Source: Piscinibacter sp.
GTDB lineage: Bacteria > Pseudomonadota > Gammaproteobacteria > Burkholderiales > Burkholderiaceae_C
Assembly (NCBI GenBank): GCA_019635485.1
Contig: JAHBZL010000005.1
Location: 1 to 64,000 of the forward strand
Direction of reading: 5' to 3'
DNA: 64,000 nucleotides
The position numbers and the translations under genes are program-made. Below, in pieces: positions 26,909 to 36,784 of this stretch. Numbering within the stretch: the stretch's first letter is position 1; every line of letters begins with the position of its first letter. Under the pieces are notes generated by a model. The model was not told where the DNA came from. It searched no databases and saw only the letters and a list, made by a program, of their open reading frames with translations.

Positions 26909-28009
26909 TCACTGCGCAGGTTCGAGCAGCGCGCGCGATGCGTCCGCGAGGCTCGCGCAGCCGGTCAGCGCGAGTGCGATCTCGAGTTCGTCGCGCAGCC
27001 GGCGCAGCGATTGCGCGACGCCTTGCGGGCCCGCTGCGGCGAGCGCGAACAGCGGCGCGCGCCCGAGCAGCACGGCGCGCGCGCCGAGCGCGGCGGCCTT
27101 CAGCACGTCGGTGCCGCGCCGGATTCCGCCGTCCACCAGCAGCGGCAGCGCGCCGCCGAGCGCGTCGGCGATGCGCGGCAGCGCGGTCGCGGTAGGGGTG
27201 ACGGTATCCAGCGTGCGCCCGCCGTGGTTGGAGATCACCAGGCCGGCGGCGCCGAGCGCGGCGGCCTGCCGCGCATCGTCGGCGCGCAGCACGCCCTTCA
27301 GCAGCAGCGGCAGGCGCGTTTGCGCACGCAGCCAGGCGACGTCGTCCCAGGTCGGCGCGCGCGCCAGCAGGCCGGCGCACATCGCCGCCGGGTCCGGCGG
27401 CGGCGGCACGGGCGCGCCGGCGAAATGCACCGCAGCCACGCCGTCCGGCAGGCGGAAGCCGGCGCGCCGCTCGCGCTCGCGCACACCCTGCACCGGCGCA
27501 TCGACGGTCAGCACGAGCGCCTCGAACCCGGCGGCCTCGGCACGCTGCACCAGCGCGAGGTCGAAGCCGCGGTCGCCGCTCAGGTACAGCTGGAACCACA
27601 GCGGCCCGCGCGCCGGCTCGGCCAGCACGTGACGGGCGACGTCTTCCAGCGCGATGCTGGACATCGCGCTGAGCACGACACCGGCACCCTGCGTCGCCGC
27701 CGCCAGCGCGCTGCCGGCTTCGCCGAGCGGGTGCAGCAGGCGCTGGTACGCCACCGGCGCGAGCAGCAGCGGCGCCGCCAGTGTGCGGCCGAGCAGTTCG
27801 ACGCGCGTGTGCGCCTGCTGCAGCGGCCGCAGCACATGCGGCCACAGCGCCAGCGCTTCCCAGGCCGCGCGGTTGCCGCGCAGGCTGATCTCGTCCGCGG
27901 CGCCGCCGGCCAGCCAGGCCCAGGTCGGGTCATCGAGGCGCTCGCGCGCCTGCGCCTCGAAGTCGGCGGGGCCGGCAGCGTCGGCCCCGCCGCTCAGGTG
28001 TCCGCCCAC
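26909..28009 (-). CDS. FMN-dependent alpha-hydroxy-acid oxidase/dehydrogenase
   Basis: A 366-residue TIM-barrel flavoprotein of the glycolate oxidase/lactate dehydrogenase (LldD) family: [76 protein letters not shown], and SNHGGRTLD with the catalytic His and Arg. It oxidises a 2-hydroxy acid such as lactate or glycolate to the keto acid. The start is a GTG that overlaps the PiuC-like gene by 16 bases; no other start is in a reasonable place. Its position in the Fur-controlled block is unexpected. A weak hairpin (26899-26919) spans the stop region. Confidence 0.88.
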   Translation of the reverse strand: MGGHLSGGADAAGPADFEAQARERLDDPTWAWLAGGAADEISLRGNRAAWEALALWPHVLRPLQQAHTRVELLGRTLAAPLLLAPVAYQRLLHPLGEAGSALAAATQGAGVVLSAMSSIALEDVARHVLAEPARGPLWFQLYLSGDRGFDLALVQRAEAAGFEALVLTVDAPVQGVRERERRAGFRLPDGVAAVHFAGAPVPPPPDPAAMCAGLLARAPTWDDVAWLRAQTRLPLLLKGVLRADDARQAAALGAAGLVISNHGGRTLDTVTPTATALPRIADALGGALPLLVDGGIRRGTDVLKAAALGARAVLLGRAPLFALAAAGPQGVAQSLRRLRDELEIALALTGCASLADASRALLEPAQ

Positions 28010-28677
28010 AGGCGCAGCAGGTTGTGGTACGTGCCGGAGAGCGTGACCGACACGTCCGAATCGGGGTCGCGCTCGCGCAGCTTCATCAGCGCCATGTCCA
28101 GGTCGTACAGCAGGCGGCGCTGCTCGGTGCTGCGCACCATGCTCTCGATCCAGAAGAAGCTGGCCAGCCGCTCACCGCGCGTCACCGGCTCGACGCGGTG
28201 CACCGTGGTCGACGGGTAGAGCACCAGGTGGCCGGCCGGCAGCTTGACGCGCCGGCCGCCGAAGGCGTCCTCCATCACCAGTTCGCCGCCGTCGTATTCC
28301 TCCGGCGCGCTGAAGAACAGCGTGCAGGAGATGTCGGTGCGCAGCCGCTGGTTGCTGTCCGGCACGAAGCGGATGGCCTGGTCGACGTGGTCGCCGTAGG
28401 TGTTCGCGTCGCCCGCATACCGATTGAACATCGGCGGCAGCACGCGTTTGGGCAGCACGGCCGAGAAGAACGTCGGGTGCCGGCTCAGCGCCGCGAGCAC
28501 GATGCCCTGCAACGCGCGCGCCATGTCGCCGCGCGGCGCCAGCTGCTGATTGTTCTTCACCGCCGCGGCCTGGAAGCCGGCGGTCTCGCGACCGTCGACC
28601 CAGGCGGCACCGCGCAGGATTTCTCGGATCCGCCGCAACTCGTCGGCGGTGAGCATGTCGGGAAGGGTCAGCAGCAT
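27994..28677 (-). CDS. PiuC/YbiX-type Fe(II)/2-oxoglutarate dioxygenase
   Basis: A 227-residue PKHD-type hydroxylase. Metal ligands are His and Asp in [10 protein letters not shown] (about 98-100) and His in [12 protein letters not shown], with the 2-oxoglutarate Arg in [10 protein letters not shown]. PiuC-type genes lie next to TonB-dependent siderophore receptors in many proteobacteria, as here, and are Fur-regulated. The substrate is unknown. It is 40 bases downstream of the receptor gene and overlaps the FMN oxidase gene. Confidence 0.93.
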   Translation of the reverse strand: MLLTLPDMLTADELRRIREILRGAAWVDGRETAGFQAAAVKNNQQLAPRGDMARALQGIVLAALSRHPTFFSAVLPKRVLPPMFNRYAGDANTYGDHVDQAIRFVPDSNQRLRTDISCTLFFSAPEEYDGGELVMEDAFGGRRVKLPAGHLVLYPSTTVHRVEPVTRGERLASFFWIESMVRSTEQRRLLYDLDMALMKLRERDPDSDVSVTLSGTYHNLLRLWADT

Positions 28678-28717
28678 GGCGGCGGCTCTGCGGCGGTGGT
28701 GCCGGGGAAGGCAGGGA

Positions 28718-30982
28718 CTAGAAGGTCACGGTGCTGGTCAGCTGCACCGTGCGCGGCTTGCCCGGAATGTAATGGCCGCGGTAGAGCTGGTCGGCATAGA
28801 GCTTGTCGGTCACGTTGGTGATGTTCAGCTTCAGCACGACCGGCCCGGTGGTGTATTCGGCCATCAGGTCGGCAGTGACGAACTTCGGCGCGTAGAAGTT
28901 CGTCAGCAGCGGCTTCACGCCGCCGCGCGCATTCAGGCCGCCGCCGACACGCCAGGCGGGTGTCAGCCGGTAGGTCGTCCACAGCGAGCCCGAGTGCACC
29001 GGCGTCATCGCCGGCCGCTGGCCGACCGCCTCGCCCTGGATCAGCGTGGTGCCGTTCGAGGCCCCCTTGTCGACCTTCGCGCTCGGGATCCACTCGTAGG
29101 CGGCGAACAGCTCCCAGGCGGTCGTCAGGCGGCCGGCGAAGTCCAGGTCCACGCCGGCCGCATGGCGCTGGCCGGACAGCACGTAGTTGGTCGGCGAGAC
29201 CGACTCCTCGTCGCGGTTGCGTTCGTTGTACTTGGTGGCGTGGAACAGCGCGAAGCGGGTCGTGAAGCGGCCCTGCGCCCAGTCGATGTTGCCGCCGAGC
29301 TCGACGTTGCGGCTCTTCTCCGGCGGGGTGTTCGAACCGAGCGGATCGAACGAATAGGTGTCGCCCGAGGTGTTGAACGAGGTGCCGTAGGACAGGTGGA
29401 ACGAGAGGTGGTCGGCCGGCTGGTAGAGCACCCCGAAGCGCCGGCTCCACAGCGAGTCGCTGCGGCCGAGCAGCCCGGTCTCCGTGCCGACCGGCGTGGT
29501 GTTGGTGCCGCTCGGGTTGGCCGTCGCGTAGGTGTGGTAGGTGCCGCGGAACTTGTCCCAGCGCAGGCCGGCCAGCACTTTCCAGTCCGGCGCGACCTGC
29601 GCCATGTCCTGTGCGTACAGGCCGAGCGCCTCGGCGTCGAAGTACTGGCTGCGCCGCTGCTGGCGCAGCGACTCGTCGACCGAGGCGCCGTCGTTCGGCG
29701 TGCCGATCGTCGTCACCGGCTTGGTGATGGTCACGCCGGGCGGCAGCACCGCGGCATAGCGGGTGAAGTCCTCCACCGCGAGGTCGCCGCCGGCAAGCAG
29801 CTCGTGCCGCATGCCGAACCAGTTGAAGCGCCCGCTGTAGTCGCTCTGCAGGTAGACGCTGTCCATGTCCTGGATCTTGTTCTGCGAGCCGCGGGTCAGC
29901 ACGGTGTCGGGCCCGATGTTCTCCGGCGTCACCGTCGGCGAGTCGGGGCACAGCGCGTTCGGCGCCCCCGTGTTGGCATTGGGCTGGCAGAAGCGGATGG
30001 CACTCGCGCGCTGATCACGCTCGTAGTGCGCCACGCGCAGCACGGTCTTCAGCTCGTCGCCGCCCAGCCAGCGGTGCACGTGGCCGAGCGTGCCGTAGCT
30101 GGTGCCGCCGGCCATGTAGTCGCTGGCCGCACCGTAGTAGGACTGCGGGTCGAAGGCTTCGTTGATCTGGCTGTTCAGCCAGGGGAAACCGTAGTTGATG
30201 CCGTTCTTGTATTCCAGGTGGTACAGCCCGGCGGTGAACTCGTCGGCGGTGCCGATGCCCCAGCGGAAGGTCGGCGCGATGCCCTTCTTGTCGATCCTGT
30301 TGCCGAAGCCGTCCGCCGTGTTGACCACCGCGTTGATGCGCAGCGCGGCGTTCTCGCCGGTCTTGACGTTGAAGTCGCCGGTGCCGCGCACGAACGCGCC
30401 GCTGACCAGCGTGACCGCGAGTTCGTTCTGGTTCAGCAGCATCGGCTGCTTGTTGACCTGGTTCACGGCGCCGCCGGTCGAGCCGCGGCCGAACAGCAGC
30501 GAGGCCGAGCCGCGCAGCACCTCCAGGCGGTCCCAGTTGAAGCTGTCGCGGTCGTAGAAGCCGGGATCACGCATGCCGTCCAGGAAGATGTCGCCGGTGG
30601 ACTGCAGCGCGAATCCACGCAGCCGGATGTCCTCCTCCTGGCCTTCGGCGGCCTGGAAGGTGATGCCCGCCGTGCTGCGCAGCGCGTCCTTCAGCGTGTC
30701 GAGGTTGCGGTCGTCGATCAGCTTCTCGGTGACGACCGTGATCGACTGCGGGATGTCGCGCAGTTCCTGCGTGCCCTTGCCGATCGTCGTCGTGACGGCG
30801 CGCACCGACTCCTTGTCGGTTTCCGGGCGGGCGCGCACCGGCACCGGCGCGAGCGTCGCCTCGCCGCGCGGCGCGCTCGCCGGGGCGGCCGGCGCGGCCG
30901 GGGTCGATTGCGCCAGTGCGGCGCCGTGCAGCAGGCCGAAACCGGCGGCCAGCGCGCCGAGCGGCATCAGGGGGGTCGTCAT
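28718..30982 (-). CDS. TonB-dependent catecholate-type siderophore receptor
   Basis: A 754-residue outer-membrane receptor with a signal peptide (ending LAQ). After a TonB-box-like N-terminal segment comes the plug ([24 protein letters not shown]-like [37 protein letters not shown]), then a 22-strand barrel ending in a terminal Phe (TSTVTF). The sequence is close to the Fiu/PiuA catecholate receptor class. It imports ferric siderophore with TonB energy. The start is supported by its leader; 116 bases separate it from exbD. Substrate assigned by class only. Confidence 0.93.
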   Translation of the reverse strand: MTTPLMPLGALAAGFGLLHGAALAQSTPAAPAAPASAPRGEATLAPVPVRARPETDKESVRAVTTTIGKGTQELRDIPQSITVVTEKLIDDRNLDTLKDALRSTAGITFQAAEGQEEDIRLRGFALQSTGDIFLDGMRDPGFYDRDSFNWDRLEVLRGSASLLFGRGSTGGAVNQVNKQPMLLNQNELAVTLVSGAFVRGTGDFNVKTGENAALRINAVVNTADGFGNRIDKKGIAPTFRWGIGTADEFTAGLYHLEYKNGINYGFPWLNSQINEAFDPQSYYGAASDYMAGGTSYGTLGHVHRWLGGDELKTVLRVAHYERDQRASAIRFCQPNANTGAPNALCPDSPTVTPENIGPDTVLTRGSQNKIQDMDSVYLQSDYSGRFNWFGMRHELLAGGDLAVEDFTRYAAVLPPGVTITKPVTTIGTPNDGASVDESLRQQRRSQYFDAEALGLYAQDMAQVAPDWKVLAGLRWDKFRGTYHTYATANPSGTNTTPVGTETGLLGRSDSLWSRRFGVLYQPADHLSFHLSYGTSFNTSGDTYSFDPLGSNTPPEKSRNVELGGNIDWAQGRFTTRFALFHATKYNERNRDEESVSPTNYVLSGQRHAAGVDLDFAGRLTTAWELFAAYEWIPSAKVDKGASNGTTLIQGEAVGQRPAMTPVHSGSLWTTYRLTPAWRVGGGLNARGGVKPLLTNFYAPKFVTADLMAEYTTGPVVLKLNITNVTDKLYADQLYRGHYIPGKPRTVQLTSTVTF

Positions 30983-31098
30983 GGTCAGCTCCTCGAGGTG
31001 ATGGAAGGTCGTTCCGGTGCGGCGTGCGCCGGAGGGCTTTCATGCACGGGCTGGCGAGGGCTGGCTGGTGCGGAATGCGGGGGATGCGGTCGGCTCGG

Positions 31099-31518
31099 TC
31101 AGGGCGCTTCCGGCTCGCTGATGAAGCCGACCTTGGTCAGGCCGGCCCGCGACGCGTCGGCGAGCGTCTGGGCCACGAACCGGTAGGCCACGTTCTGGTC
31201 GGCACGCAGGTGGATCTCCGGCTGCGGCTCGCGACGCCCTTCGTCGGCGAAGCGCTGCGCCGCCTCGGCACGGGTCAGGCGTTCGCCGTTCCAGTAGAGG
31301 AGGCCGGCGGCGTCGATCGCGAACTCGACCTTCTCCGGCTGGTGCTGGTTCACCTGCGCGCTGGCCTTGGGCAGCTCGAGCTTGACCGCATGCGTGAGCA
31401 GCGGGGCGGTGATGATGAAGATGACCAGCAGCACCAGCATCACGTCGATCAGCGGGACCATGTTGATCTCCGCGACCGGCGTGCTGGCGTGGCGGGCGTC
31501 GAAGCTGGCGAAGGCCAT
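31099..31518 (-). CDS. exbD: Biopolymer transport protein ExbD
   Basis: A 139-residue inner-membrane protein. One transmembrane helix (about 22-42, VPLIDVMLVLLVIFIITAPL) carries Asp25, the proton-binding residue at the same position as in E. coli ExbD. A periplasmic domain follows (QPEIHLRADQNVAYRFVAQT). With ExbB it converts proton flow into motion of TonB. The start at 31518 leaves 13 bases after exbB; a longer frame upstream lacks the family N-terminus. Confidence 0.95.
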   Translation of the reverse strand: MAFASFDARHASTPVAEINMVPLIDVMLVLLVIFIITAPLLTHAVKLELPKASAQVNQHQPEKVEFAIDAAGLLYWNGERLTRAEAAQRFADEGRREPQPEIHLRADQNVAYRFVAQTLADASRAGLTKVGFISEPEAP

Positions 31519-31531
31519 GGTGGTGCTCCGC

Positions 31532-32278
31532 TCAGGCCGTCGCCGGGCGCGCCGGCAGCGGGCGCACCGAGGCGCTGATGCCGGTCGGGCCGGCCAGCGG
31601 CTGGCCCATCGCGACGAAGGTGTGCAGTTCGTACGCAAACGCGTCCAGCCGCGAGACGATCACGCGGTTGGCACGCGTGAACCAGTTGTAGCCGACCACC
31701 GCCGGGATCGCGACCGCGAGGCCCAGGCCGGTCATGATCAGCGCCTCGCCGACCGGGCCGGCCACCTTGTCCAGCGTGCCGGCGCCGCTCATGCCGATCG
31801 CGACCAGCGCGTGATAAACGCCCCAGACCGTGCCGAACAGGCCGACGAAGGGGGCGGTGGCGCCGACCGTGGCCAGCAGCGTCAGGCCGTTCTCGAGGCG
31901 CGTGGTCTCCTCGTCGAGCACCTTCTTGATCGTGCGGGTGACGAACTCGCTCGCCGTGCCGGCCTCGGCCAGCTTGGCCGCGCCGTACTTGGCGTGGTGC
32001 GACTGCGCGTGCATCGCGTGGCTGGCGAGGTGCGAGAACGGGTCGCGCGCGCCATGCGTGGCGATCTCGTGCGCGACGGCTTCCAGCGAGGTGGCGTTCC
32101 AGAACAGGTTCAGGAACTCGGCGCCGCGGCGCTTGCGCGCGGCCAGCGTCAGGCCCTTGAGCGCGATGATCGCCCAGGACAGCACCGACATCACCACCAG
32201 CAGCACCAGCAGCGTCTTGCCGACCGCATCGCTCTGCGCGATGAAGTGGGCGAAGCCCAGGGACGACTCAGCGTTCAC
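31532..32278 (-). CDS. exbB: Biopolymer transport protein ExbB
   Basis: A 248-residue MotA/TolQ/ExbB-family protein with three transmembrane helices: about 21-42, about 125-150 and about 165-190 (TGLGLAVAIPAVVGYNWF). Conserved Thr/Gly/Pro residues in GATAPFVGLFGTVWGV and the IGMSGAGTLD stretch match ExbB. The start is the GTG at 32278, two bases after the tonB stop, with GGAG upstream. Together with ExbD it powers TonB. Confidence 0.95.
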   Translation of the reverse strand: MNAESSLGFAHFIAQSDAVGKTLLVLLVVMSVLSWAIIALKGLTLAARKRRGAEFLNLFWNATSLEAVAHEIATHGARDPFSHLASHAMHAQSHHAKYGAAKLAEAGTASEFVTRTIKKVLDEETTRLENGLTLLATVGATAPFVGLFGTVWGVYHALVAIGMSGAGTLDKVAGPVGEALIMTGLGLAVAIPAVVGYNWFTRANRVIVSRLDAFAYELHTFVAMGQPLAGPTGISASVRPLPARPATA

Positions 32279-32280
32279 GT

Positions 32281-32982
32281 CTACTTCTCCAGTTCGAAGG
32301 GAATCGGGATGCGCGCCCACCCGGCAGTGGGGCGGCCGTTCTCGGTGTAGGGCCGGAAGCGCGCGCGGCGCACGCCCTCGACGGCCGCGTCGTCCAGCCG
32401 CGCGAAGCCGCTGGACTGCAGGACCTGCACGGTGCGCGGCATGCCGTCCGTGTCCACGTAGACCCGCACGACCACCAGGCCGGATTCGTTCAGGCGCCGC
32501 GACAGCCGCGGATAGACCGGCGCCGGCGGCTCGAGGTACTGGATGGCCGACGCCGGAATCTCCTTCGGCGGTGGCGGCGGCGCGGGGGGCGCTGGTGGTG
32601 CCGGCGCCGCGACGATCACCGGCACCTCCGGCGGCGCGGGCGGCGCCGGCTCCGGCGGCGGCGGCTCGACGACGAAGGGGGCCGGCGCGGGCGCGGGCGG
32701 CGCCGCGATCACCGGGGCCGGCGGCGGGGGACGCTTCGGAATCGGCCGCGGGGGCGGGGGCGGCGGAGGGGGGGGCTCAGGCGGTTTTTCGGGGGCCGGC
32801 GGCGCGAGCAGGTCGACGAACATCGGCGCCGCTTCGGCCAGCGCCTCGCGCACCGGCGAGAGCTGCAGCAGGCCCCACGCCGCGGCCCCGTGCAGCACGA
32901 GGATGGCCGCGACCACAGCTCGCTTCTGGGCGGGCGGCAGGTCGTCGGCGGGGGCAGCGGTCAGGCGTGGGGCACGCGGCAC
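32281..32982 (-). CDS. tonB: TonB energy transducer
   Basis: A 233-residue protein: one N-terminal membrane helix (AVVAAILVLHGAAAWGLLQL), a very long Pro-rich spacer (about 60-140, with runs of up to ten Pro and Pro-Ala blocks), and a C-terminal TonB domain (YPRLSRRLNESGLVVVRVYV, GFARLDDAAVEGVRRARFRP). It couples the ExbBD motor to receptors. It heads the exbB-exbD-receptor block and is preceded by a Fur-box-like site. Confidence 0.93.
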   Translation of the reverse strand: MPRAPRLTAAPADDLPPAQKRAVVAAILVLHGAAAWGLLQLSPVREALAEAAPMFVDLLAPPAPEKPPEPPPPPPPPPRPIPKRPPPPAPVIAAPPAPAPAPFVVEPPPPEPAPPAPPEVPVIVAAPAPPAPPAPPPPPKEIPASAIQYLEPPAPVYPRLSRRLNESGLVVVRVYVDTDGMPRTVQVLQSSGFARLDDAAVEGVRRARFRPYTENGRPTAGWARIPIPFELEK

Positions 32983-33017
32983 GGCAGGTCTCGGGAAACA
33001 TTCCGAGACCTAGCTTA

Positions 33018-33034
33018 ACACGAATCATTCGCAT
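33018..33034 (-). promoter_or_regulatory. Fur box-like operator upstream of tonB
   Basis: On the minus strand ATGCGAATGATTCGTGT is an imperfect palindrome (six of eight arm positions match) resembling the Fur box (AATGATnATCATT core). It lies 36 bases upstream of the tonB start and overlaps the TerC gene's end, so iron repression of tonB-exbB-exbD is expected. Confidence 0.68.
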
Positions 33035-34024
33035 TTAAGTTCGCGTTGGCTGACGCGCCACCGGCGTCGACACCCGCGGCGCCGTGCGCACGCTCCACAC
33101 CATCGTCACCGCGAGGATGCCGACCACCACGCCGAGCGACACCAGCACCGGGATCTTGATCACGTCGATCAGCAGCATCTTCGTGCCGATGAAGACGAGG
33201 ATCACCGCCAGGCCGTAGCTCAGCAGGTGGAACTTGGCCGCCAGCGCGGCGAGCAGGAAGAACATCGCGCGCAGGCCGAGGATCGCGAAGACGTTGGACG
33301 TCAGCACGATGAACGGGTCGTCGGTGATCGCGAAGATCGCCGGGATCGAATCGACCGCGAAGATCACGTCGGTGATGCCCACGAGCACCACCACCATCAG
33401 CAGCGGCGTCGCGATGCGCACGCCGCGCTCGACGGTCCAGAAGCGCTCGCCGTCGAAGGACTGCGACACCGGCATCACGCGCCGCAGCAGCTTCAGCACC
33501 GGGTTGTCGTCCAGGGTCTGCTCGCGGCCGGCGGCCCACCACATCTTCACGCCGGTCAGCAGCAGGAAGGCGCCGAACACGTACAGCACCGCGTGGAACT
33601 GCGAGATCAGCCAGCTGCCGATCAGGATCATCCCCGTGCGCAGCACGATCGCGCCGATGATGCCGATCATCAGCACCCGCTTCTGGTACGCCGGCGGCAC
33701 CGCGAAGTAGGTGAAGATCATCAGGAACACGAAGATGTTGTCGACCGCGAGCGACTTCTCGATCAGGTAGCCGGTCAGGAACTCGAAGGCGCGCGTGTCG
33801 GCCGCCGCGGCGACGGACGGATCGGGGTGCGTGGCCAGCGCCCACCACAGCAGCGCGTTGAACGCCAGGCTCAGCGCCACCCACACGAGCGACCACTTCA
33901 GGGCTTCGGGCACGCCCACGGCATGCGCGCCCTGCTTTTTCAGCACGACGAAGTCGACGATCAGCGCGACCAGCACGGTCGCCACGAAGAACAGCCACAG
34001 CCACGCGGGCGCCACGGAGAACAT
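33035..34024 (-). CDS. TerC/Alx-family manganese or metal exporter
   Basis: A 329-residue membrane protein with about nine transmembrane helices. Conserved TerC residues include the acidic motif EKSLAVDNIFVFLM and DVIFAVDSIPAIFAI. The length and the second half fit Alx (E. coli yjgE-like), which exports Mn2+. A yybP-ykoY manganese riboswitch precedes it, which supports metal control. Start supported by GAGGAG about nine bases before the ATG. The gene ends in the tonB control region. Confidence 0.9.
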   Translation of the reverse strand: MFSVAPAWLWLFFVATVLVALIVDFVVLKKQGAHAVGVPEALKWSLVWVALSLAFNALLWWALATHPDPSVAAAADTRAFEFLTGYLIEKSLAVDNIFVFLMIFTYFAVPPAYQKRVLMIGIIGAIVLRTGMILIGSWLISQFHAVLYVFGAFLLLTGVKMWWAAGREQTLDDNPVLKLLRRVMPVSQSFDGERFWTVERGVRIATPLLMVVVLVGITDVIFAVDSIPAIFAITDDPFIVLTSNVFAILGLRAMFFLLAALAAKFHLLSYGLAVILVFIGTKMLLIDVIKIPVLVSLGVVVGILAVTMVWSVRTAPRVSTPVARQPTRT

Positions 34025-34082
34025 GGACGAGACTCCTCGGTTCGATGCACATGTGGGCGGCCATGCGGCCGCCCGCCAGGTG

Positions 34083-34214
34083 CCGAAGAGTCTTGCGGGA
34101 GCCCCGAGGTGAACGCACCTCGCGGAACTGCGGGCCCGGAACGTCGCCAGGGCGGCGGCGTTCGGATTGACGGGCGGCGCGACGGAACGATCCGTTCGCT
34201 ACTCCCCCTTCAGC
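34083..34214 (-). promoter_or_regulatory. yybP-ykoY manganese riboswitch upstream of terC/alx
   Basis: The minus strand carries the conserved blocks in order: GAAGGGGGAGTAGC at the 5' end (near 34213), CCGTCAATCCG in the middle, a stem GAGGTGCGTTCACCTC, and CCGCAAGACTCTTC closing the helix with the 5' GAAG. It lies between a 34215-34282 gap and the TerC start. After it comes GGGCGGCC-GCAT-GGCCGCCC (34055-34074), a stable hairpin before the ribosome site that may be the expression platform. Confidence 0.85.
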
Positions 34215-34282
34215 GGCGCCGATTATCGCCGCGCGCGGCCCGACCCCACGGCGCATCGGGGATTGCGGGTATTCTTCTCGCC

Positions 34283-34645
34283 ATGAAGACGATCGTCCGC
34301 TGGCTGCTGCTGGCTGCCGCGCTGCTGCTGGTGGCGCACCTGTACCCGGGTGTCATGGTGAAGAGCTTCGGCTCGGCGCTGATCGCGGCCTTCGTGATTG
34401 GGCTGTTCAACACGCTGCTGCGGCCGCTGCTGGTGCTGCTCACGCTGCCGGTCACGCTGCTGACGCTCGGGCTGTTCCTGTTCGTCATCAACGCGCTGAT
34501 GTTCTGGGCCGCCGCCTCGGTGCTGGACGGCTTCGCGGTGACCGGCTTCGCCGCCGCGCTGATCGGCTCGCTGATCTACACGGTCTGCGGCATCGTGATC
34601 GACGCGGCGATGGAACAGCTGTTCGCGTCCCGTTCAGCGTCCTGA
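34283..34645 (+). CDS. Small four-helix membrane protein (phage holin-IV / YvlD type)
   Basis: A 120-residue protein with about four transmembrane segments (LLLAAALLLVAHLYPGV, LIAAFVIGLFNTLLR, LLTLPVTLLTLGLFLFVINAL and FAAALIGSLIYTVCG). The pattern GLFNTLLRPLLVLLTLPVTL is typical of the YvlD/phage-holin-family-IV membrane proteins, whose function is unknown. It starts at the ATG 34283 and its 3' end overlaps the pbpC gene on the other strand by 12 bases. Confidence 0.85.
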   Translation: MKTIVRWLLLAAALLLVAHLYPGVMVKSFGSALIAAFVIGLFNTLLRPLLVLLTLPVTLLTLGLFLFVINALMFWAAASVLDGFAVTGFAAALIGSLIYTVCGIVIDAAMEQLFASRSAS

Positions 34646-36784
34646 CCCCGGCGGCCGCACGGCTGCCCCGCGCACCTCGAAGCGCACGGCGTCGATCTCG
34701 CGGCCGTCGCGCGCCAGCAGCTGCAGCCGGTGCCGGCCGGGCCACGGCGCCCAGGAGACCGACTCGCCGCGGCCCAGCGGCTTGCCATCGAGCACCCAGC
34801 GGCCGGACTCGCCCTCGAAGACGATCTGCTGGGCACGCGGCGGGATGTCCGGGTCGAGCGCGAACAGGCTGCCGTCGCGCGGGTTCGCGATGCCGAAGCG
34901 GCGCTGCGATCCGGCCGGCGCCTGGGCACGCCAGACGATCTGCTCGGTGCCCGCGAGGAACAGCTCGTCGCGCGGCGGTTCGGCCACCCCCTCGAAGCGG
35001 ATCGCGCGGCGCAGCACGCCGGGCGGCGCCGCCGGCGCGCGCGACGGCCGCTGCGCGTGCAGCCGTGTCACCAGCGCATGCCACAGCGGCGCGGCACCGC
35101 TGACGCCGCTGACCGCGTGCATCGCGGCGCCGCTGGCGTTGCCGATCCACACGCCGACGGTGTAGCGGTCGGTGAAGCCGATGCACCAGTTGTCGCGCAG
35201 GTCCTTGCTGGTGCCGGTCTTCACGGCCGCGAAGCCGCGCGTCGCGAGCTGGCTGTCCAGCCCGAAGGTGAGCGCGCGGGCGTTGTTGTCGGCCAGGATG
35301 TCGGTGACGAGCGCGACGGCGGCCGCCGTCGCGACGCGCCGCTTCGGCGCGGCCTTGCCGTCCAGCACGGGCGGTGCGTAGAGGCCGCCGTTGGCCAGCG
35401 TGCGGTAGGCGTTCGTCAGTGCGAGCAGCGTGACGTCGGCGCTGCCGAGCGCGAGCGCGAAGCCGTGGTAGCCGGCCGACTCGACCGGCGCCAGACCGTA
35501 GGCGGTCAGGCGCTCGAACAGCGTGTCCGGGCCGAGCATCGCGCCGACCCGCACGGCCGGCACGTTCAGGCTCGAGCCGAGCGCGCTGCGCGCGCTGACC
35601 CAGCCCTTGAAGTCGCGGTCGTAGTTCTGCGGCAGGTACAGGCCCTGCGCCGTGCCCAGCTGCGCGGGCGAATCGTCCAGCAGGCTGGCCGGCGTGATCA
35701 GCCGCTGCTCGAACGCGAGCGCGTACACGAAGGGCTTGATCGTCGAACCCGGCTGGCGGCGCGCGAGCACGCCGTCCACCTGCGCCGCGGCGGAGGTGGC
35801 ACCGTTCGCGCCGACCCAGGCGAGCACCTCGCCGCTGGCGTTGTCGAGCACGACGATCGCGCCGTCCTCGACCTGCCGGCCGGACAGCTCCGCGAGCTGG
35901 GTGCGCAGCGCGGCGATCGCGAAGCGCTGCAGGCCCGCGTCCAGCGTGCTGCGCTGGCGTGCCGGGCCGTGCGGGTCGAGCACCCGCCGCGCGAAGTGCG
36001 GCGCGAGTTGCTCGCCCAGCGGCATGCCGCCGGGCCGCACCAGCGCGGTCTGCACCAGCGCCTCGACGCCGACGCAGGATTGCTGCAGCTCCTTCAGCAG
36101 GCCGCAGGCCCGCTGCGCGACGCTGCGCGGCGCGGCGTTCGGCGCCCGCACGAGCACGGCGGCGAGTGCCGCCTCCTGCTCGTCCAGCCCGCTGGCATGT
36201 TTGCCGAACAGCGTCTGCGCGAGCGCGCCGATGCCCACCAGTTCGCCACGCAGCGGCACGCTGTTGAGATAGGCCTCGAGGATCTCGCTCTTGCGCCAGT
36301 GCCGCTCGAGCTGCAGCGCGGTCCAGGCCTGGTCGAGCTTCTGCGGCACGCTGCGCCCGCCCGGCGGCCGCGCCAGCCCCGCATCGATCAGGCCGGCCAG
36401 CTGCATCGTCAGCGTCGAGGCGCCGCGCGTGCGCGTGTTCCAGACGTTCGCCCAGGCACTCGCCGCGACGGCGCGCCAGTCGATCCCGCCGTGCTCCCAG
36501 AAGCGCCGGTCCTCGCTGACGACGATCGCGCGCAACAGCGCCGGCGACATGTCCTCCAGCGGCACCCAGGGCAGGCGGCGCACGTGGTCGTCGACCCGCA
36601 AGGTCTGGATCGGCTCGCCGCGCCGGTCCAGCAGCGTCAGGTCCGAGGGCCGGTGCGCCGCGCGCACCTCGGCGAAGCCGGGCAGCGCGTGCGCCGGCGC
36701 GGCCACCGCCCACAGCAGCGCCGCGACCGCCGCCACCACGCGCCGCCGCGCGGCAGCGCCGACGGTGCCGCGGCACACGGTCAC
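34634..36784 (-). CDS. pbpC: Penicillin-binding protein 1C (glycosyltransferase/transpeptidase)
   Basis: A 716-residue bifunctional enzyme. A signal anchor (about 15-33) is followed by the glycosyltransferase domain (EDRRFWEHGGIDWRA, RGASTLTMQL), the transpeptidase domain (active Ser in PGSTIKPFVYA, SSLNVP, and the KTGTS motif in VKTGTSKDLRDNW) and a BiPBP C-terminal domain. It polymerises and crosslinks peptidoglycan. The start is a GTG that overlaps the stop of the alpha-2-macroglobulin gene by four bases (GTGA); the same pairing occurs in E. coli (yfhM-pbpC). Its 3' end overlaps the YvlD-type gene. Confidence 0.96.
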   Translation of the reverse strand: MTVCRGTVGAAARRRVVAAVAALLWAVAAPAHALPGFAEVRAAHRPSDLTLLDRRGEPIQTLRVDDHVRRLPWVPLEDMSPALLRAIVVSEDRRFWEHGGIDWRAVAASAWANVWNTRTRGASTLTMQLAGLIDAGLARPPGGRSVPQKLDQAWTALQLERHWRKSEILEAYLNSVPLRGELVGIGALAQTLFGKHASGLDEQEAALAAVLVRAPNAAPRSVAQRACGLLKELQQSCVGVEALVQTALVRPGGMPLGEQLAPHFARRVLDPHGPARQRSTLDAGLQRFAIAALRTQLAELSGRQVEDGAIVVLDNASGEVLAWVGANGATSAAAQVDGVLARRQPGSTIKPFVYALAFEQRLITPASLLDDSPAQLGTAQGLYLPQNYDRDFKGWVSARSALGSSLNVPAVRVGAMLGPDTLFERLTAYGLAPVESAGYHGFALALGSADVTLLALTNAYRTLANGGLYAPPVLDGKAAPKRRVATAAAVALVTDILADNNARALTFGLDSQLATRGFAAVKTGTSKDLRDNWCIGFTDRYTVGVWIGNASGAAMHAVSGVSGAAPLWHALVTRLHAQRPSRAPAAPPGVLRRAIRFEGVAEPPRDELFLAGTEQIVWRAQAPAGSQRRFGIANPRDGSLFALDPDIPPRAQQIVFEGESGRWVLDGKPLGRGESVSWAPWPGRHRLQLLARDGREIDAVRFEVRGAAVRPPGSGR

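Noticed and set aside
26899-26919. Terminator of the FMN oxidase gene
   Set aside because: CTGCGCA/TGCGCAG forms a stem over the stop codon but no T tract follows on the minus strand.
30983-31098. Fur box before the siderophore receptor
   Set aside because: No AT-rich palindrome resembling a Fur box is visible; the receptor may be read from the tonB promoter.
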